The notes under the pieces: model-generated
The model's input: only the letters and a program-made list of their open reading frames with translations
Databases searched by the model: none
Told to the model about the DNA's origin: nothing
Program-made: the position numbers and the translations under genes
Shown here: one piece after another, positions 46,644 to 55,917 of the stretch
Layout: each line of letters opens with the position of its first letter
How positions within the stretch are numbered: position 1 is the first letter of the stretch
Assembly: GCF_001458775.1 (NCBI RefSeq)
Contig: NZ_CZPZ01000010.1
Coordinates: forward strand, 36,219 to 100,218
Direction: 5' to 3'
DNA: 64,000 nucleotides
Source: Candidatus Nitrospira nitrificans
Lineage (GTDB): Bacteria; Nitrospirota; Nitrospiria; Nitrospirales; Nitrospiraceae

Positions 46644-48145
46644 ATGTTATCCGACTATGATTTCACCAGACACACGATTCAAGACCCGATTCACGGAGGA
46701 ATCACATTTGGGCGAATCGAAAGAACGCTAATCGACCATCGATTATTCCAGCGACTCCACGGACTACGTCAAAACTCTCTTCTCTACCTCATCTTTCCTT
46801 CAGCCAACCACACGCGGTTCGATCATAGCGTCGGAGTGATGCATCTTGCGGGAAAATTCCTGGATGCAGTTCTGAGCAATCAAAGAAAAATCTGCAAGGC
46901 AGGATCCGGCCGTCAAACCTTTCAAGGCCCCTACAGACTGGATGACCATGGAATCACGGAAACTTTCAGAGTTCTTGGGGATGACCAGTACTTCAGGCTC
47001 CTTCTCCGCATGGCCGCATTATTTCACGATATTTGACACGGCCCGTTGAGCCATCTATTCGACAAGTTTTTCCCAACTGTTAATGAGATCACCACATTTA
47101 TAGAAAGTACTGAATATGCCTTCGTATCTCCAACTCTAGCCGCCAATAGGTCTGAAGATGCAGGCAAGCCAGTGCGACATGAGATTATTTCTTGCATTGC
47201 TGCTACACGCATTATTCTGGACTCCAAAGTCGAATTCGACCGCATGGGATTAGACGCATCAAGTGTTGCCAGAGACGTTTGCGCTATCATTGATGACCGA
47301 ATTACGCCCAGCAGCCTAATGCACGCAGGCTCCTACAGTGTTCAAAATCTGTTTCACGACATCCTATCCAGCGATCTCGACATAGACCGAATGGATTATT
47401 TACTCCGTGACTCGCACATGTGTGGGGTTAATTATGGCTTATATGACCCCGACAGAATTCTCAAAAGCATGTGTACATACGCTCGAACAGATACAAAAAA
47501 ACTCAGGATCTGTATCCGCTACAGCGGCATTGGAGCATTGGAAGACCTACTGATATCACGGTATCAAATGCATGCGCAGATTTATGGCCACAAAACTAAC
47601 CGCGCATGTAATGCTATGCTGGAGCGTATCCGAGAGCGGCTTAGTGAAGTTAGATGGAGCTGGTATCGAGACTGTGCCTCTATCGAACACCTACTAAAAA
47701 CCTTCGCCGCCCTTGATGACCGTGCCTTTGTGAACAATTGCTTAATCCTGCGTTAGACAATGGCATCGGAAAGATCAGCGAGATAGCGTCCAAATTATTC
47801 ATGGAGCGTAAAATCCTGAAAAGGGTATTTGAAGAACGTGCTGGCGGATTAGACAAAGTACAGCCTGATTCGGCACAAGCACGATGGTCTGAGCATAAGA
47901 ATCGATTAGAACGGGAAAAGATTTGGACAGCTGAAGATATCTTTGAGAACAAAGGCCCTAAGATAAATAGGCCTGACTATCATCTGAAGGTTTTAAGAAA
48001 GCATCCCATCGAAGGATGGTATCAAGTGAAGGAACTTCGGGACCATTCCGGGGTAGCACATTTTCTTCCTGAGCGTGAATGCACATTCCGCTTATTTTGC
48101 AAAGAGTCCCATGTCACCAGAGCCAAACAGCTTCTACCAGATTGA
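46644..48145 (+). pseudogene. HD-superfamily phosphohydrolase, interrupted by TGA and a frameshift
   Basis: Remnant of a ~500-residue HD protein (dGTPase/SAMHD1-like, COG1078 type). Three pieces read in order: 46644-47036 (HTRFDHSVGVMHLAGKF, ending AALFHDI), then in the same frame 47037-47756 after a TGA that replaces the conserved Gly of HDxGHGPLSH (HGPLSHLFDKF, DLDIDRMDYLLRDSHMCG), then in another frame 47741-48145 (NPALDNGIGK onward) after a shift near 47740. The catalytic HD pair is intact in sequence. AT-richer than its neighbours, suggesting transfer. A sequencing error at one site cannot be excluded. Confidence 0.75.
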
Positions 48146-48152
48146 GGAAACC

Positions 48153-48449
48153 ATGCTGTTGTCCCAGGATGACATCCAAAGCGCCGATCTATCTTTTGAT
48201 CCCCCAATGACCAGGATGGCGGCAAACAGAAAAGTTCATCTCATTGCAGCACGTGGAGCCATACTTGAGGGAATCAAGTATTCCAAGCACAAAGGGTTAT
48301 CCATTCCCGATATTCTACTGGTGAAAAACAAGACGGAGACTCTGGATTCTCCTGCCTTGGAACAACTGATAAGCCCTATGACAAGAGATGTTCTCGCCAT
48401 ACGAATTCGCGAAGAATTGAGCAAAGGTGTTCCACTTTGGCCACGGTAG
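48153..48449 (+). CDS. Small protein downstream of the HD pseudogene, unknown
   Basis: A 98-residue protein (MLLSQDDIQSADLSFDPP, NRKVHLIAARGAILEGIKYS, SPMTRDVLAIRIREEL). No family was recognised. The ATG at 48153 has GAGG five bases upstream and starts 8 bp after the HD frame ends, so it was probably co-expressed with it; an ATG at 48111 is possible. It may be an accessory partner of the broken HD enzyme. Confidence 0.6.
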   Translation: MLLSQDDIQSADLSFDPPMTRMAANRKVHLIAARGAILEGIKYSKHKGLSIPDILLVKNKTETLDSPALEQLISPMTRDVLAIRIREELSKGVPLWPR

Positions 48450-48793
48450 CGAGAAGAGTGCCATCAAATGGGCGCCCATCTCGAAGACAAAAAATGGGTC
48501 GGGATTCTTTAGTATGACAGAGGTGCAGCAAATGCGTTAGAAGCTCCGGCATGTCTCGCCGTCCCTGATTAGCTGCTGGACACCTCCCCTATCACATCCT
48601 GAAAAGCGCCGTCCTAGACAAAGATACCCGATTCTTTTTAGTCCGCTCGAAGAGCTGTTGCCGGTTGACATACCTACGAGAGATAATGTGTCCCTGAATG
48701 AACAACGCACATTGGGTCAATCAGAGAATTCGCACAAGCCCTCTCTCCCTTGCTTCTTTCTGAGGGAGACATGAAGAGTGACAATGATGGAAG
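48450..48793. other. Intergenic stretch with one REP-like motif
   Basis: 344 bp with no gene. It holds one copy of the REP-like motif GGGTCGGGATTCTTT at 48496-48510. Otherwise nothing is seen. Confidence 0.5.
48496..48510. repeat. REP-like motif copy 1
   Basis: GGGTCGGGATTCTTT, one of a family of motifs (GGGTCGGGANTCTT) found at 49806, 51263, 51704 and 62627 and inverted at 51312. The copy at 51704 directly precedes the RAYT gene, so these are likely its REP sites. Confidence 0.6.
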
Positions 48794-49762
48794 GTGGAGT
48801 ATCGATCACTCATGAATCTGAAGGTAGAAGAACAACGAACTGAACCACGAGTTGCTGTGCGATTTCACGCGATGGTGTCGGGCTCCGTGGAGTCGGAAGG
48901 GACGGGCATCATACGCGATCTCTCACGCAGTGGGTGCCGGCTGGAAAGCCCGCTCCTCATGTTGCCTGGCCTCTCGTTAGAACTACGCATCGCCGTGCCA
49001 GGCTTAGAGTGGGCGCTGATGATCGATGGGGCTGATGTGCAGTGGGCCGACGATGAAACCGCCGGGCTGGCATTTGTTCGAATCAGAGAGGCTGAACGCC
49101 AGCGACTCAGCAACGTGATGACAACTTGGCTCGCAAGGAAGTCCGAAGACGGCGGCAAAGAACAGGTCGAGCTGGTGCCGTTTGAGTTCCAAGGACTGGA
49201 AGCCGTGCTTTCCAAAGATCCTGAGCTCGCCGTCAGCAAGGGACTGGCGTGGTTCGTTCAAGACCGGGCGGAATTCCGCTTTCGAGGAGGGAGTCTCATC
49301 AGCAGAGCGTTTCCCACATGCACACCCGAGTTCGCGGCCGCGCTCGGCGAGTTGGTCAAGGCCGGCGGCGACACGGAGGCAGATTTCTCCCTGGCTCTTC
49401 TCCAAAACTATCTTGGTTCGACATCCACCGACGGCGTTTTGAAGGAGATTGTGTCGCGCCTTTCCCATGACGATCGCAGAATGGGCGGAGTGCGGGCCAA
49501 CATCAATAGCACCCGCATGACCTCAGTCTCCGGTGAATTCTGGTTGGCGGACGCATGGCGGATCAAGAAAGAGTCGCTGACGCGCTGGCTGACAGACGAA
49601 AGACAGGCGGTCAAGGTGTTCGCTGAGGAGCACATTGCAGAGCTTGACCGAATGATTGCGGCAGAGCGACGCCGTGTGGAGGTCGAACGGGAGCTGCGAG
49701 AGAGGAGCCGACATGAAGACGAGTCAGGCCACGATCATGGGTACAGGGCCAAACCATTCTGA
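48794..49762 (+). CDS. PilZ-domain protein with unknown C-terminal domain
   Basis: A 322-residue protein. Residues ~12-115 form a PilZ domain: EQRTEPRVAVRFHAMVSGSV (RxxxR c-di-GMP motif as RTEPRVAVR), then GIIRDLSRSGCRLESPLLML (D/NxSxxG as DLSRSG), so c-di-GMP binding is likely. Residues 125-320 form a second domain with no family known to me, ending in a helix rich in Arg/Glu and a His-rich tail. The start is GTG at 48794, or ATG at 48812. Confidence 0.8.
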   Translation: MEYRSLMNLKVEEQRTEPRVAVRFHAMVSGSVESEGTGIIRDLSRSGCRLESPLLMLPGLSLELRIAVPGLEWALMIDGADVQWADDETAGLAFVRIREAERQRLSNVMTTWLARKSEDGGKEQVELVPFEFQGLEAVLSKDPELAVSKGLAWFVQDRAEFRFRGGSLISRAFPTCTPEFAAALGELVKAGGDTEADFSLALLQNYLGSTSTDGVLKEIVSRLSHDDRRMGGVRANINSTRMTSVSGEFWLADAWRIKKESLTRWLTDERQAVKVFAEEHIAELDRMIAAERRRVEVERELRERSRHEDESGHDHGYRAKPF

Positions 49763-49805
49763 CAGCAGAAGAAGAGAACACAAAGGGGGGTCGCATTGAT
49801 GAAAG

Positions 49806-49820
49806 GGGTCGGGAATCTTT
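49806..49820. repeat. REP-like motif copy 2, with an attached short hairpin
   Basis: GGGTCGGGAATCTTT; the following bases extend it to CGGGAA-tcttt-TTCCCG, a 6-bp stem with a 5-nt loop. Located ~45 bp after the PilZ gene, so it could also serve as a weak transcript end. Confidence 0.55.
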
Positions 49821-50003
49821 TTCCCGTAACTGTTCAATAAATCATGGCAAAGCAAATGGGAAGCAGCTGTTCCCATGGCTTCGTGGACTGCTCTATACCA
49901 ACAGCATCAGCAGACGGCCCGTATCAGAAGCCCTTGCGTTCGAGCATTTCCGAGATATACGTTACAGAGAGATCACGCTGAACCATGACGGGAGATTAAA
50001 CAG

Positions 50004-50471
50004 ATGAAGACCAACCTATTTGTGACCATGTTGCTCTGTTGCACCACGATCGTTTCGGCAAGCTATGCCGAGGAAATTGGGAGTGTGGACACGGAATTCA
50101 AATGGTTGGGGCCAGATCACAAAATTGTGGTCGAGGCCTTTGACGACCCCAAGATTGAAGGTATCACGTGTTATCTGAGTCGATCAAAAAAAGGCAGCCT
50201 GAAAGGGATGGTCGGATTGGCGGAGGAAACCTCCGATGCCTCACTGGCCTGTCGTCAAGTCGGTCCTATTCGCGTGGTGAGTGAGCCAAAAGAAGGAGAA
50301 CGGGTGTTCAGTGAGAGTCGATCCCTGATTTTTAAGAGCCTCCAAGTAGTCCGTTTTTTCGACAAGAAACGCCAGACCTACATTTATCTCGCCTATAGCG
50401 ATCGAGTCATCGAGGGTTCGCCACAAAATGCCATCTCCACTGTGCCGATCCAATCCTGGCCCGGTCGATAG
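50004..50471 (+). CDS. creA: CreA family protein
   Basis: A 155-residue exported protein with a signal peptide ([20 protein letters not shown], cleaved near YAE). The body matches Cre[39 protein letters not shown] and [19 protein letters not shown]. CreA is found beside the creBC regulon in E. coli but its activity is unknown; no creBC genes are here. Likely periplasmic. Confidence 0.9.
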   Translation: MKTNLFVTMLLCCTTIVSASYAEEIGSVDTEFKWLGPDHKIVVEAFDDPKIEGITCYLSRSKKGSLKGMVGLAEETSDASLACRQVGPIRVVSEPKEGERVFSESRSLIFKSLQVVRFFDKKRQTYIYLAYSDRVIEGSPQNAISTVPIQSWPGR

Positions 50472-50636
50472 AAGCCAGGAGAGAATTTTGCCAAACGCCG
50501 GTCAAGTGGAAGCAGGCGAGTTGGTCCGGATTCCGTGGCCAGCCGAAGAATGGGCACAACGGTTTCCGTGAATCGACATCCCGCGCCTCCCCTCTCGATC
50601 ACGGACATAACCTGCTTGTTTGTTATACTCCAAACT

Positions 50637-51254
50637 GTGGGACGACAGTATCGCATCAGCTCCGCCATCACGCTCACCTGCGCTGTCTCCACCCTGCTTA
50701 TTCTGACTGGATGCCACTCTACACCACCTCCCTCCGGCGTCCACTTTCCCATCACCAGCGGCTCCCATACCCGTTTGCCCAGTGCGCAGCAGCGCATCCT
50801 TATCTGGGGAGATCCTCTCCTTGCCCGTATGGCTGAGGAATGGCTCCGGTCGCACCACTATATACACATTCTGATGCCATCTCAGGTTCGCCATCCTGTA
50901 TCGAATCATCAGGTGGCGCTGGCGATCGCGGCAGAGGCGAATGCAGAGCTTGTGCTCATTCTGGAGCGGCAAGCACTCAAGGAAGGGGCATTGATCCAGG
51001 CGAGGTGCGGCGCAGGCTTCAACATTACCGTCGAGGTGCGAGGCCTTTCAGTAGAACACGGAGGAAGCGTCCTGCGGGGCAACGCCCATTACCCACATTG
51101 CGTCGAATATAACGACCAGACCGTTCAGAACCTGACCTGCCAAGCCCTTGCCACCGCGTGGGCTTCCGCTCAGCCGGGCAGCTTGAGATCCCCTCACACT
51201 TGGCATGCACAGCCGGCCGGAGCGCCCACGTGCCAAACCGTTAGATCCACATAG
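50637..51254 (+). CDS. Putative lipoprotein, unknown function
   Basis: About 205 residues if it begins at the GTG at 50637. The signal sequence ends in the lipobox LILTGC (Cys ~26 from that start), so it should be lipid-anchored. The mature part has a nucleotide-binding-like alternation (RILIWGDPLLARMAEEWLRS, LAIAAEANAELVLILERQAL) but no known motif. The start is uncertain: the frame is open upstream to 50535, and a possible -10 (TATACT) lies just before the GTG. Confidence 0.6.
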   Translation: MGRQYRISSAITLTCAVSTLLILTGCHSTPPPSGVHFPITSGSHTRLPSAQQRILIWGDPLLARMAEEWLRSHHYIHILMPSQVRHPVSNHQVALAIAAEANAELVLILERQALKEGALIQARCGAGFNITVEVRGLSVEHGGSVLRGNAHYPHCVEYNDQTVQNLTCQALATAWASAQPGSLRSPHTWHAQPAGAPTCQTVRST

Positions 51255-51262
51255 AATTAAAA

Positions 51263-51326
51263 GGGTCGGGACTCTTTTATTACTACTCGCGTTCCAGAAT
51301 AAGCCTTTATTAAAGATTCCCGGCCC
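51263..51326. repeat. REPIN-like inverted pair of REP motifs
   Basis: GGGTCGGGACTCTTT (51263-51277) is followed by AAAGATTCCCGGCCC (51312-51326), whose inverse complement GGGCCGGGAATCTTT matches it at 13 of 15 positions. Two REP motifs head to head over 64 bp is the REPIN architecture mobilised by RAYTs. It lies between the lipoprotein gene and the small zinc-ribbon gene. Confidence 0.65.
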
Positions 51327-51516
51327 TCTTCTCTCGCGTACAAGCTGACAAAACATTGACAAGTTGACATCTCGCGCACCGTCAAAGTTTTGAAAATGAC
51401 CTCGCCCGGCCAACTACGTAAACATTAAGTCGTTGAAATACTTAAGTATGCCGATCTGGTTCGATTTTTGCTTAACTCGCCGTCAAACATGAACCTGCTT
51501 ACCCTGGGAGGGATCA

Positions 51517-51690
51517 ATGGAATGTCCGAAGTGTAAGGGGATGATGATGTTGGAGCGGTTTTCAGATTTCTTTCTCGTGTTTTATGCATGGAAATGCATG
51601 AATTGCGGAGCGCTCATCGACCGCACTATCTCAAACAACCGCCGAAAGAGTCTGGCCGGCCGAGAATCCCAGACGGCTGCCGCGCGCTAA
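51517..51690 (+). CDS. Small zinc-ribbon protein (57 aa)
   Basis: A 57-residue protein from ATG at 51517 with GGGAGG six bases upstream. CPKCKG at residues 3-8 and CMNCG at 27-31 form a four-cysteine zinc ribbon; the linker is hydrophobic (FSDFFLVFYAWK) and the tail basic (NNRRKSLAGR). The function is unknown, probably nucleic-acid or protein binding. It is flanked on both sides by REP-like motifs. Confidence 0.75.
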   Translation: MECPKCKGMMMLERFSDFFLVFYAWKCMNCGALIDRTISNNRRKSLAGRESQTAAAR

Positions 51691-51703
51691 GTTTGTTTAA
51701 ACA

Positions 51704-51757
51704 GGGTCGGGAGTCTTAACTTGACAGCCTTGTCACGGGTCCGCTAGAAGATTCCCT
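51704..51757. repeat. REP-like pair upstream of the RAYT gene
   Basis: GGGTCGGGAGTCTTA (51704-51718) and, just before the RAYT start codon, AGAAGATTCCCT, whose inverse AGGGAATCTTCT pairs with part of the first copy. It forms an imperfect dyad leading directly into the gene, the usual placement of REP/RAYT sites. Confidence 0.6.
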
Positions 51758-52429
51758 ATGCCACGTCGTCCCCGACTCGTTGCCGGCGCCCTTGCCTACC
51801 ATGTCTTGAATCGTCGAGTGGGGCGCCTCCCCCTCTTTGAGGAACCCACCGATTACGCCACGTTTGAAAAGATTCTCGCCGAAGCCCGTGCCAATTCTCG
51901 CATTCGCATCGCCGCCTATTGCCTGATGCCGACTCACTGGCATCTCTTGCTCTGGCCTCGGCATGACGGCGAACTCTCCGAAGTGCTCCGCTGGATCACC
52001 GTCACCCACACTCAGCGCTGGCATTCCCAGCATGACACGGCCGGCACCGGCCCAGTCTATCAAGGTCGCTTCCGGTCATTTCCAGTCCAAACCGATGCGC
52101 ATTTCCTGACGGTCGCCCGCTACGTGGAACGTAACGCGCTGCGAGCCAAGCTCGTCAGGCAGGCTGAAAACTGGCGATGGTCCAGCTTGTGGCGACGCTC
52201 CCAAGGCGATCCCAAACTCACGACCTGGCTGAGTGACTGGCCGGTGGACCTGCCGCGAAATTGGGTCGCACGGGTGAATCGTCCTGAAACCGGCGAGGAA
52301 TTGGACGCGCTCCGGTTGAGCGTACAGCGTGGCCGCCCCTTCGGTGAAGAAGGCTGGGTGCGACGGATGGCGAAACGGTTCGGCATGGAATCAACCTTGC
52401 GCCCGCGGGGACGCCCAAAAGGCTCTTGA
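51758..52429 (+). CDS. REP-associated tyrosine transposase (RAYT, TnpA_REP)
   Basis: A 223-residue Y1/HUH transposase-like protein: MPRRPRLVAGALAYHVLNR, the HUH motif in AYCLMPTHWHLLLWPR, and the tyrosine in ARYVERNALRAKLV. The C-terminus has GRPFGEEGWVRRMAKRFGME, usual for the group. RAYTs process single-stranded REP sequences and are domesticated or chromosomal rather than classical IS. It starts immediately after a REP-like pair. A deleted copy lies at 62627-62740. Confidence 0.9.
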   Translation: MPRRPRLVAGALAYHVLNRRVGRLPLFEEPTDYATFEKILAEARANSRIRIAAYCLMPTHWHLLLWPRHDGELSEVLRWITVTHTQRWHSQHDTAGTGPVYQGRFRSFPVQTDAHFLTVARYVERNALRAKLVRQAENWRWSSLWRRSQGDPKLTTWLSDWPVDLPRNWVARVNRPETGEELDALRLSVQRGRPFGEEGWVRRMAKRFGMESTLRPRGRPKGS

Positions 52430-52995
52430 ACACTGACGTCGTCGCAGTTCATCTTCAATATTTGACTGGACATGCCCCGTGACAGAAACCTTGATCCTCT
52501 TCCAGCGATGGCTATCGTAGCATCTCACCGCATACCGATCTGATTCTCCTCCTTGCCTTCCCTCGCGGCTCCCCCATCGACGCAGGAATGATGGATTGGC
52601 TTCCGCCTTTGCAGTAAACTTGCCGGAACGGACATACATGGGTAAAAATCATAGGAGCCGCATGGCGTCATCACGCAGTCGGCCATGCCTACTCTCGCCA
52701 AGGTATGGGAAAAGAAATGGAGATGCCAAGCAATGTCTGCGGTATAGATTGCGGCCAATACCGCCAATGGCAAAATGCCCGCCTATCCAACACGGATTCA
52801 GCGGTGCCTCATGAGCTACATGAAGCCTAGCCGGACAAAGAATGCATCAGGAATCATGTTCGGTCGGCCGGCTGCAACCCATGCATTCGGGTACTTTGGT
52901 TTACTTGTAAGTGGTTCAAGCTGCGAATGAGATCTTGCTGAAGGAAGATTCCTGATCTCCATAGTGTAACAATTCTGTTGAAAGGTGGGTGATCG
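52430..52995. other. Intergenic stretch, no gene seen
   Basis: 566 bp between the RAYT and Sel1 genes. Short frames look random and no strong repeat, tRNA or terminator was seen. The last bases provide a GGTGGG-type ribosome-binding site for the Sel1 gene. Confidence 0.4.
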
Positions 52996-53508
52996 ATGCG
53001 GCGCGTTTTCTGTGCACTACTCTTGGCTCTGACCTATGCAGCAGGCGCGAGTCCACAGCCCGTGGTGGCTGCAGATTCTCTTGAGGATGCGGAATTTGCG
53101 TATGAGCGCGGCGAGTATACGCAGGCGGCTCGCCTCTTCAGTCCTCTGGCGGAGCAAGGCGTGGCATCAGCTCAGTTCTATCTGGGCTTGATGCATGAAA
53201 AAGGACGGGGCGTCCGACAGGACAACTCGACGGCACTGGCGTGGTTTCGTAAAGCAGCGGCGCAGGGCTATGCTGGTCCACAGAGCAATCTGGGCCTGAT
53301 GTACGAGAGGGGACGGGGTGTCCGGAAAGACTTGGTTCGCGCGCTCATGTGGTACCACATCGCCGGTGCCATGTTGAAAGGCGATGAGGGGAAGGCAGCC
53401 GTGAAGCGTCGAGACTATCTGACCTCACACATGACCGCCGAGCAGATTGAGCAGGCGCAAGAAATGGCACGGCGTTGTCAGCAGTCTCAGTTTAAACAAT
53501 GCGACTAG
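52996..53508 (+). CDS. Exported Sel1-repeat (TPR-like) protein
   Basis: A 170-residue protein with a signal peptide (LLLALTYAAGASPQPVVA). Sel1 repeats follow: ASAQFYLGLMHEKGRGVRQD, ALAWFRKAAAQGYAGPQSNL, GLMYERGRGVRKDLVRALMW. Sel1 repeats mediate protein-protein binding in the periplasm or envelope. The C-terminus (EQIEQAQEMARRCQQ) is helical. The partner is unknown and there is no operon. Confidence 0.85.
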   Translation: MRRVFCALLLALTYAAGASPQPVVAADSLEDAEFAYERGEYTQAARLFSPLAEQGVASAQFYLGLMHEKGRGVRQDNSTALAWFRKAAAQGYAGPQSNLGLMYERGRGVRKDLVRALMWYHIAGAMLKGDEGKAAVKRRDYLTSHMTAEQIEQAQEMARRCQQSQFKQCD

Positions 53509-53780
53509 TTCAGGATCTTGCAACAGGAAGAGGACACGCACGAGGTGTTCATTCTCGGTTGGAGAAAAGAAAAAGGAGACGGCAACTGTTTTTCTTTACT
53601 GGCAAGAGTTTACGAAGGTATTTTAGAGTCACCGGCAAACCATCCCATACGCAATCGGTCTAAATAATGACTCGCGCCGTCGAGTTTGGCTCTCCGAGGG
53701 TGCGGATTCTTTCGGCATGCTCCCCTTCTCAGTTATTTTAATCGTGGGGGATCATACACTCACTTCCAAATTCCATCTTT

Positions 53781-55109
53781 TCATGAAGATGGTTGCCTTG
53801 ATGCTCCAGGCCCATCCAATTGGCGACAATCATTAAAGCGCCTGGCCTTCAAATCAAAACGCGGCAATGTACCATGCGGAACAATCTTCACCGCCACGCG
53901 CAATGTCAGAGCGTTTCGAATTTCATGAGCAATTGCAGCGGCAATAGCTTCAGCATCTCCTGTGGTCACTTCCACTCGAAGCTCCATCTCATCCAACTCG
54001 CGGGAGCGGTACACGTCCACGGTGAATTCTCCGACTTCCGGAAACTGCCTCACGATATTTTCAATCGCGCTTGGGAAGACATTGATTCCACGGATGACGA
54101 TCACGCCATCGACTCTACCGATAACGCCGCCCTCCAAGCGATGAAAGGTTCTCCCACAGTCACAGCGACCAGTATTCAACCTGACCCGATCACCGGTCCG
54201 ATATCGGATGACCGGCATTCCCACTCGCCCGAGGTTGGAGATCACCAATTCACCTTCTTGAGCAAGATTCCCTGTCACCGGGTCAATGACTTCACAGATA
54301 AATTCACCTTCATTGATATGAGGACCTTGTTGAGCCAAACATTCAAAGCCCCAGGCTCCGACCTCCGTTGCTCCGGCATGATCGTAACATTTCGCTCTCC
54401 AGATCGACTCAATGCGCTTCCGTGTCCCGGGTATGCTCGCCCCGGGCTCTCCTGCATGGATGTTGATTCTGACGCTTGAATTGGAAAACTCCATTCCCTC
54501 TTCCTTGGCAATTTCCCCCAAATGCAGCGCATAGGTGGGAGTACAGACTAAAACCGTCACCTCATGGCTGAAAATAGCTTTTACTCGTTGCTGAGAAGAC
54601 ATCCCTCCACCAGGAATGGACATCGCACCGATCACTCGTGCTCCTTCATGAGCGCTCCAAAATCCAATGAATGGGCCGAATGAAAAGGCGAAAAAGATCC
54701 GATCATGCGAGGAGACTCCGGCAGCTCTGTACACCATCGCCCAACAGCGAGCCCACCAACTCCAACTCTCCTCCGTATCCAAACAACGCAATGGTTGTCC
54801 TGTGGTGCCGGACGTTTGATGGATTCGAGTGTACTCCTCACGCTTAAACGTCACATTTGTCCCATAGGGCGGATGAAGGGACTGGTCATTCGACAACTCT
54901 TCTTTCGTTGTAAAGGGAATCTTTCGATAATCATCGAATGTTTGGATGTCATTTGCCTGTTTAATTCCTGCCTTTTCCAACTTCGATCGATAGAAGCTGT
55001 TGCTTTTCAACACGGGACCCAACATTAATTGCAGCTTTTTTAATTGAATTTGCTCTAGGGCTTCACGCCCCAATGTCTCAATAAACGGATCCAGGTATTC
55101 GAAATTCAT
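53781..55109 (-). CDS. Phenylacetate-CoA ligase-like AMP-forming ligase
   Basis: A 442-residue adenylate-forming enzyme of the PaaK type: HQTSGTTGQPLRCLD (phosphate loop), YDHAGATEVGAWGFEC, MPVIRYRTGDRVRLN and VIVIRGINVFPSAIENIVRQ. A CDCGRTF segment may bind zinc. It activates an aromatic acid as acyl-AMP then acyl-CoA; a 4-hydroxybenzoate substrate is suggested by the chorismate-lyase gene 102 bp upstream. ATG at 55109 with AAGGAG five bases before. Confidence 0.88.
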   Translation of the reverse strand: MNFEYLDPFIETLGREALEQIQLKKLQLMLGPVLKSNSFYRSKLEKAGIKQANDIQTFDDYRKIPFTTKEELSNDQSLHPPYGTNVTFKREEYTRIHQTSGTTGQPLRCLDTEESWSWWARCWAMVYRAAGVSSHDRIFFAFSFGPFIGFWSAHEGARVIGAMSIPGGGMSSQQRVKAIFSHEVTVLVCTPTYALHLGEIAKEEGMEFSNSSVRINIHAGEPGASIPGTRKRIESIWRAKCYDHAGATEVGAWGFECLAQQGPHINEGEFICEVIDPVTGNLAQEGELVISNLGRVGMPVIRYRTGDRVRLNTGRCDCGRTFHRLEGGVIGRVDGVIVIRGINVFPSAIENIVRQFPEVGEFTVDVYRSRELDEMELRVEVTTGDAEAIAAAIAHEIRNALTLRVAVKIVPHGTLPRFDLKARRFNDCRQLDGPGASRQPSS

Positions 55110-55211
55110 GCGAACTCCTTTCTAGGCACCCTACCGTTCCTCAGGCGTGTGTCACACTTTCGAGCTGAGCAATACAAACGTTCGTTCGTACCGTTAGATC
55201 CCAGACATCGA

Positions 55212-55808
55212 TTAATGATGCGCGGGCATTGCATCTCCATGAACAGGAAATTTTTCGTTTATCAACATGATGGGCCTTCCACCCGCAATAATGCGGTAGG
55301 TCCTGCTGAGTGCTTCTACCCCGGCCATGTTGCGAATGGCATCGGGAACATTCTTGAGAGTCTCTTTGCCCCACCAGAGCAATTCACGGTGCGTCTCCCA
55401 ACGGTTGCCATAGAGAATGCGGCCGATTCCGCCACCCTCCAATTCGAGGCCTTCTTTGATAAACTGGGGCAGTCGATCCAGGATAATCAACGACGGGGCA
55501 TAGGCATAACACGTATAACTCCCTTTCCCACGCAACAAGACCTGGCGCATGAGCACCGTGCTTCCTTTTTCTGCTTCCAGCCATTGATTATCAACAGTTA
55601 ACGGCCTGACTTCCTGGCCTAACCTTACGATTTCAATTTGCTCCATGGTATAGGCTTCGATAAATTTGGTGACAGTCCCATCGATTACCATGAGAGCCCG
55701 TTGAAACGGAGTTAATGTTCGAAGATTGAGTTCGCGTAAATCTGCGGGTAGCGCAAATTGAGCCGTGAGCAAATCTTCCATTGGATTAAAATCATTGATC
55801 TTTTGCAT
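55212..55808 (-). CDS. Chorismate lyase-family (DUF98) protein
   Basis: A 198-residue protein of the DUF98/chorismate pyruvate-lyase group, which includes mycobacterial Rv2949c: LRTLTPFQRALMVIDGTVTK, STVLMRQVLLRGKGSYTCYA (conserved Arg), YAPSLIILDRLP and GGRPIMLINEKFP (conserved Glu). The reaction of that group is chorismate to 4-hydroxybenzoate plus pyruvate. 102 bp from the ligase gene, so the product may be activated next. Ubiquinone use is not implied. Confidence 0.8.
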   Translation of the reverse strand: MQKINDFNPMEDLLTAQFALPADLRELNLRTLTPFQRALMVIDGTVTKFIEAYTMEQIEIVRLGQEVRPLTVDNQWLEAEKGSTVLMRQVLLRGKGSYTCYAYAPSLIILDRLPQFIKEGLELEGGGIGRILYGNRWETHRELLWWGKETLKNVPDAIRNMAGVEALSRTYRIIAGGRPIMLINEKFPVHGDAMPAHH

Positions 55809-55917
55809 GGGTGTTCCCTAAAAACGGACGGTGAAATTTTTCCTCAGCAAACCAGGGATATCCTGGTTACCTTTCATGAAAGACGGTGGGATTCACTTCC
55901 AACTTCGCTCTCAGCAA

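Noticed and set aside
47034..47036. TGA inside the HD gene as a selenocysteine codon
   Set aside because: The residue expected is glycine in HDxGHGPLSH, no SECIS-like element is obvious, and a second frameshift follows; a mutation or error is simpler.
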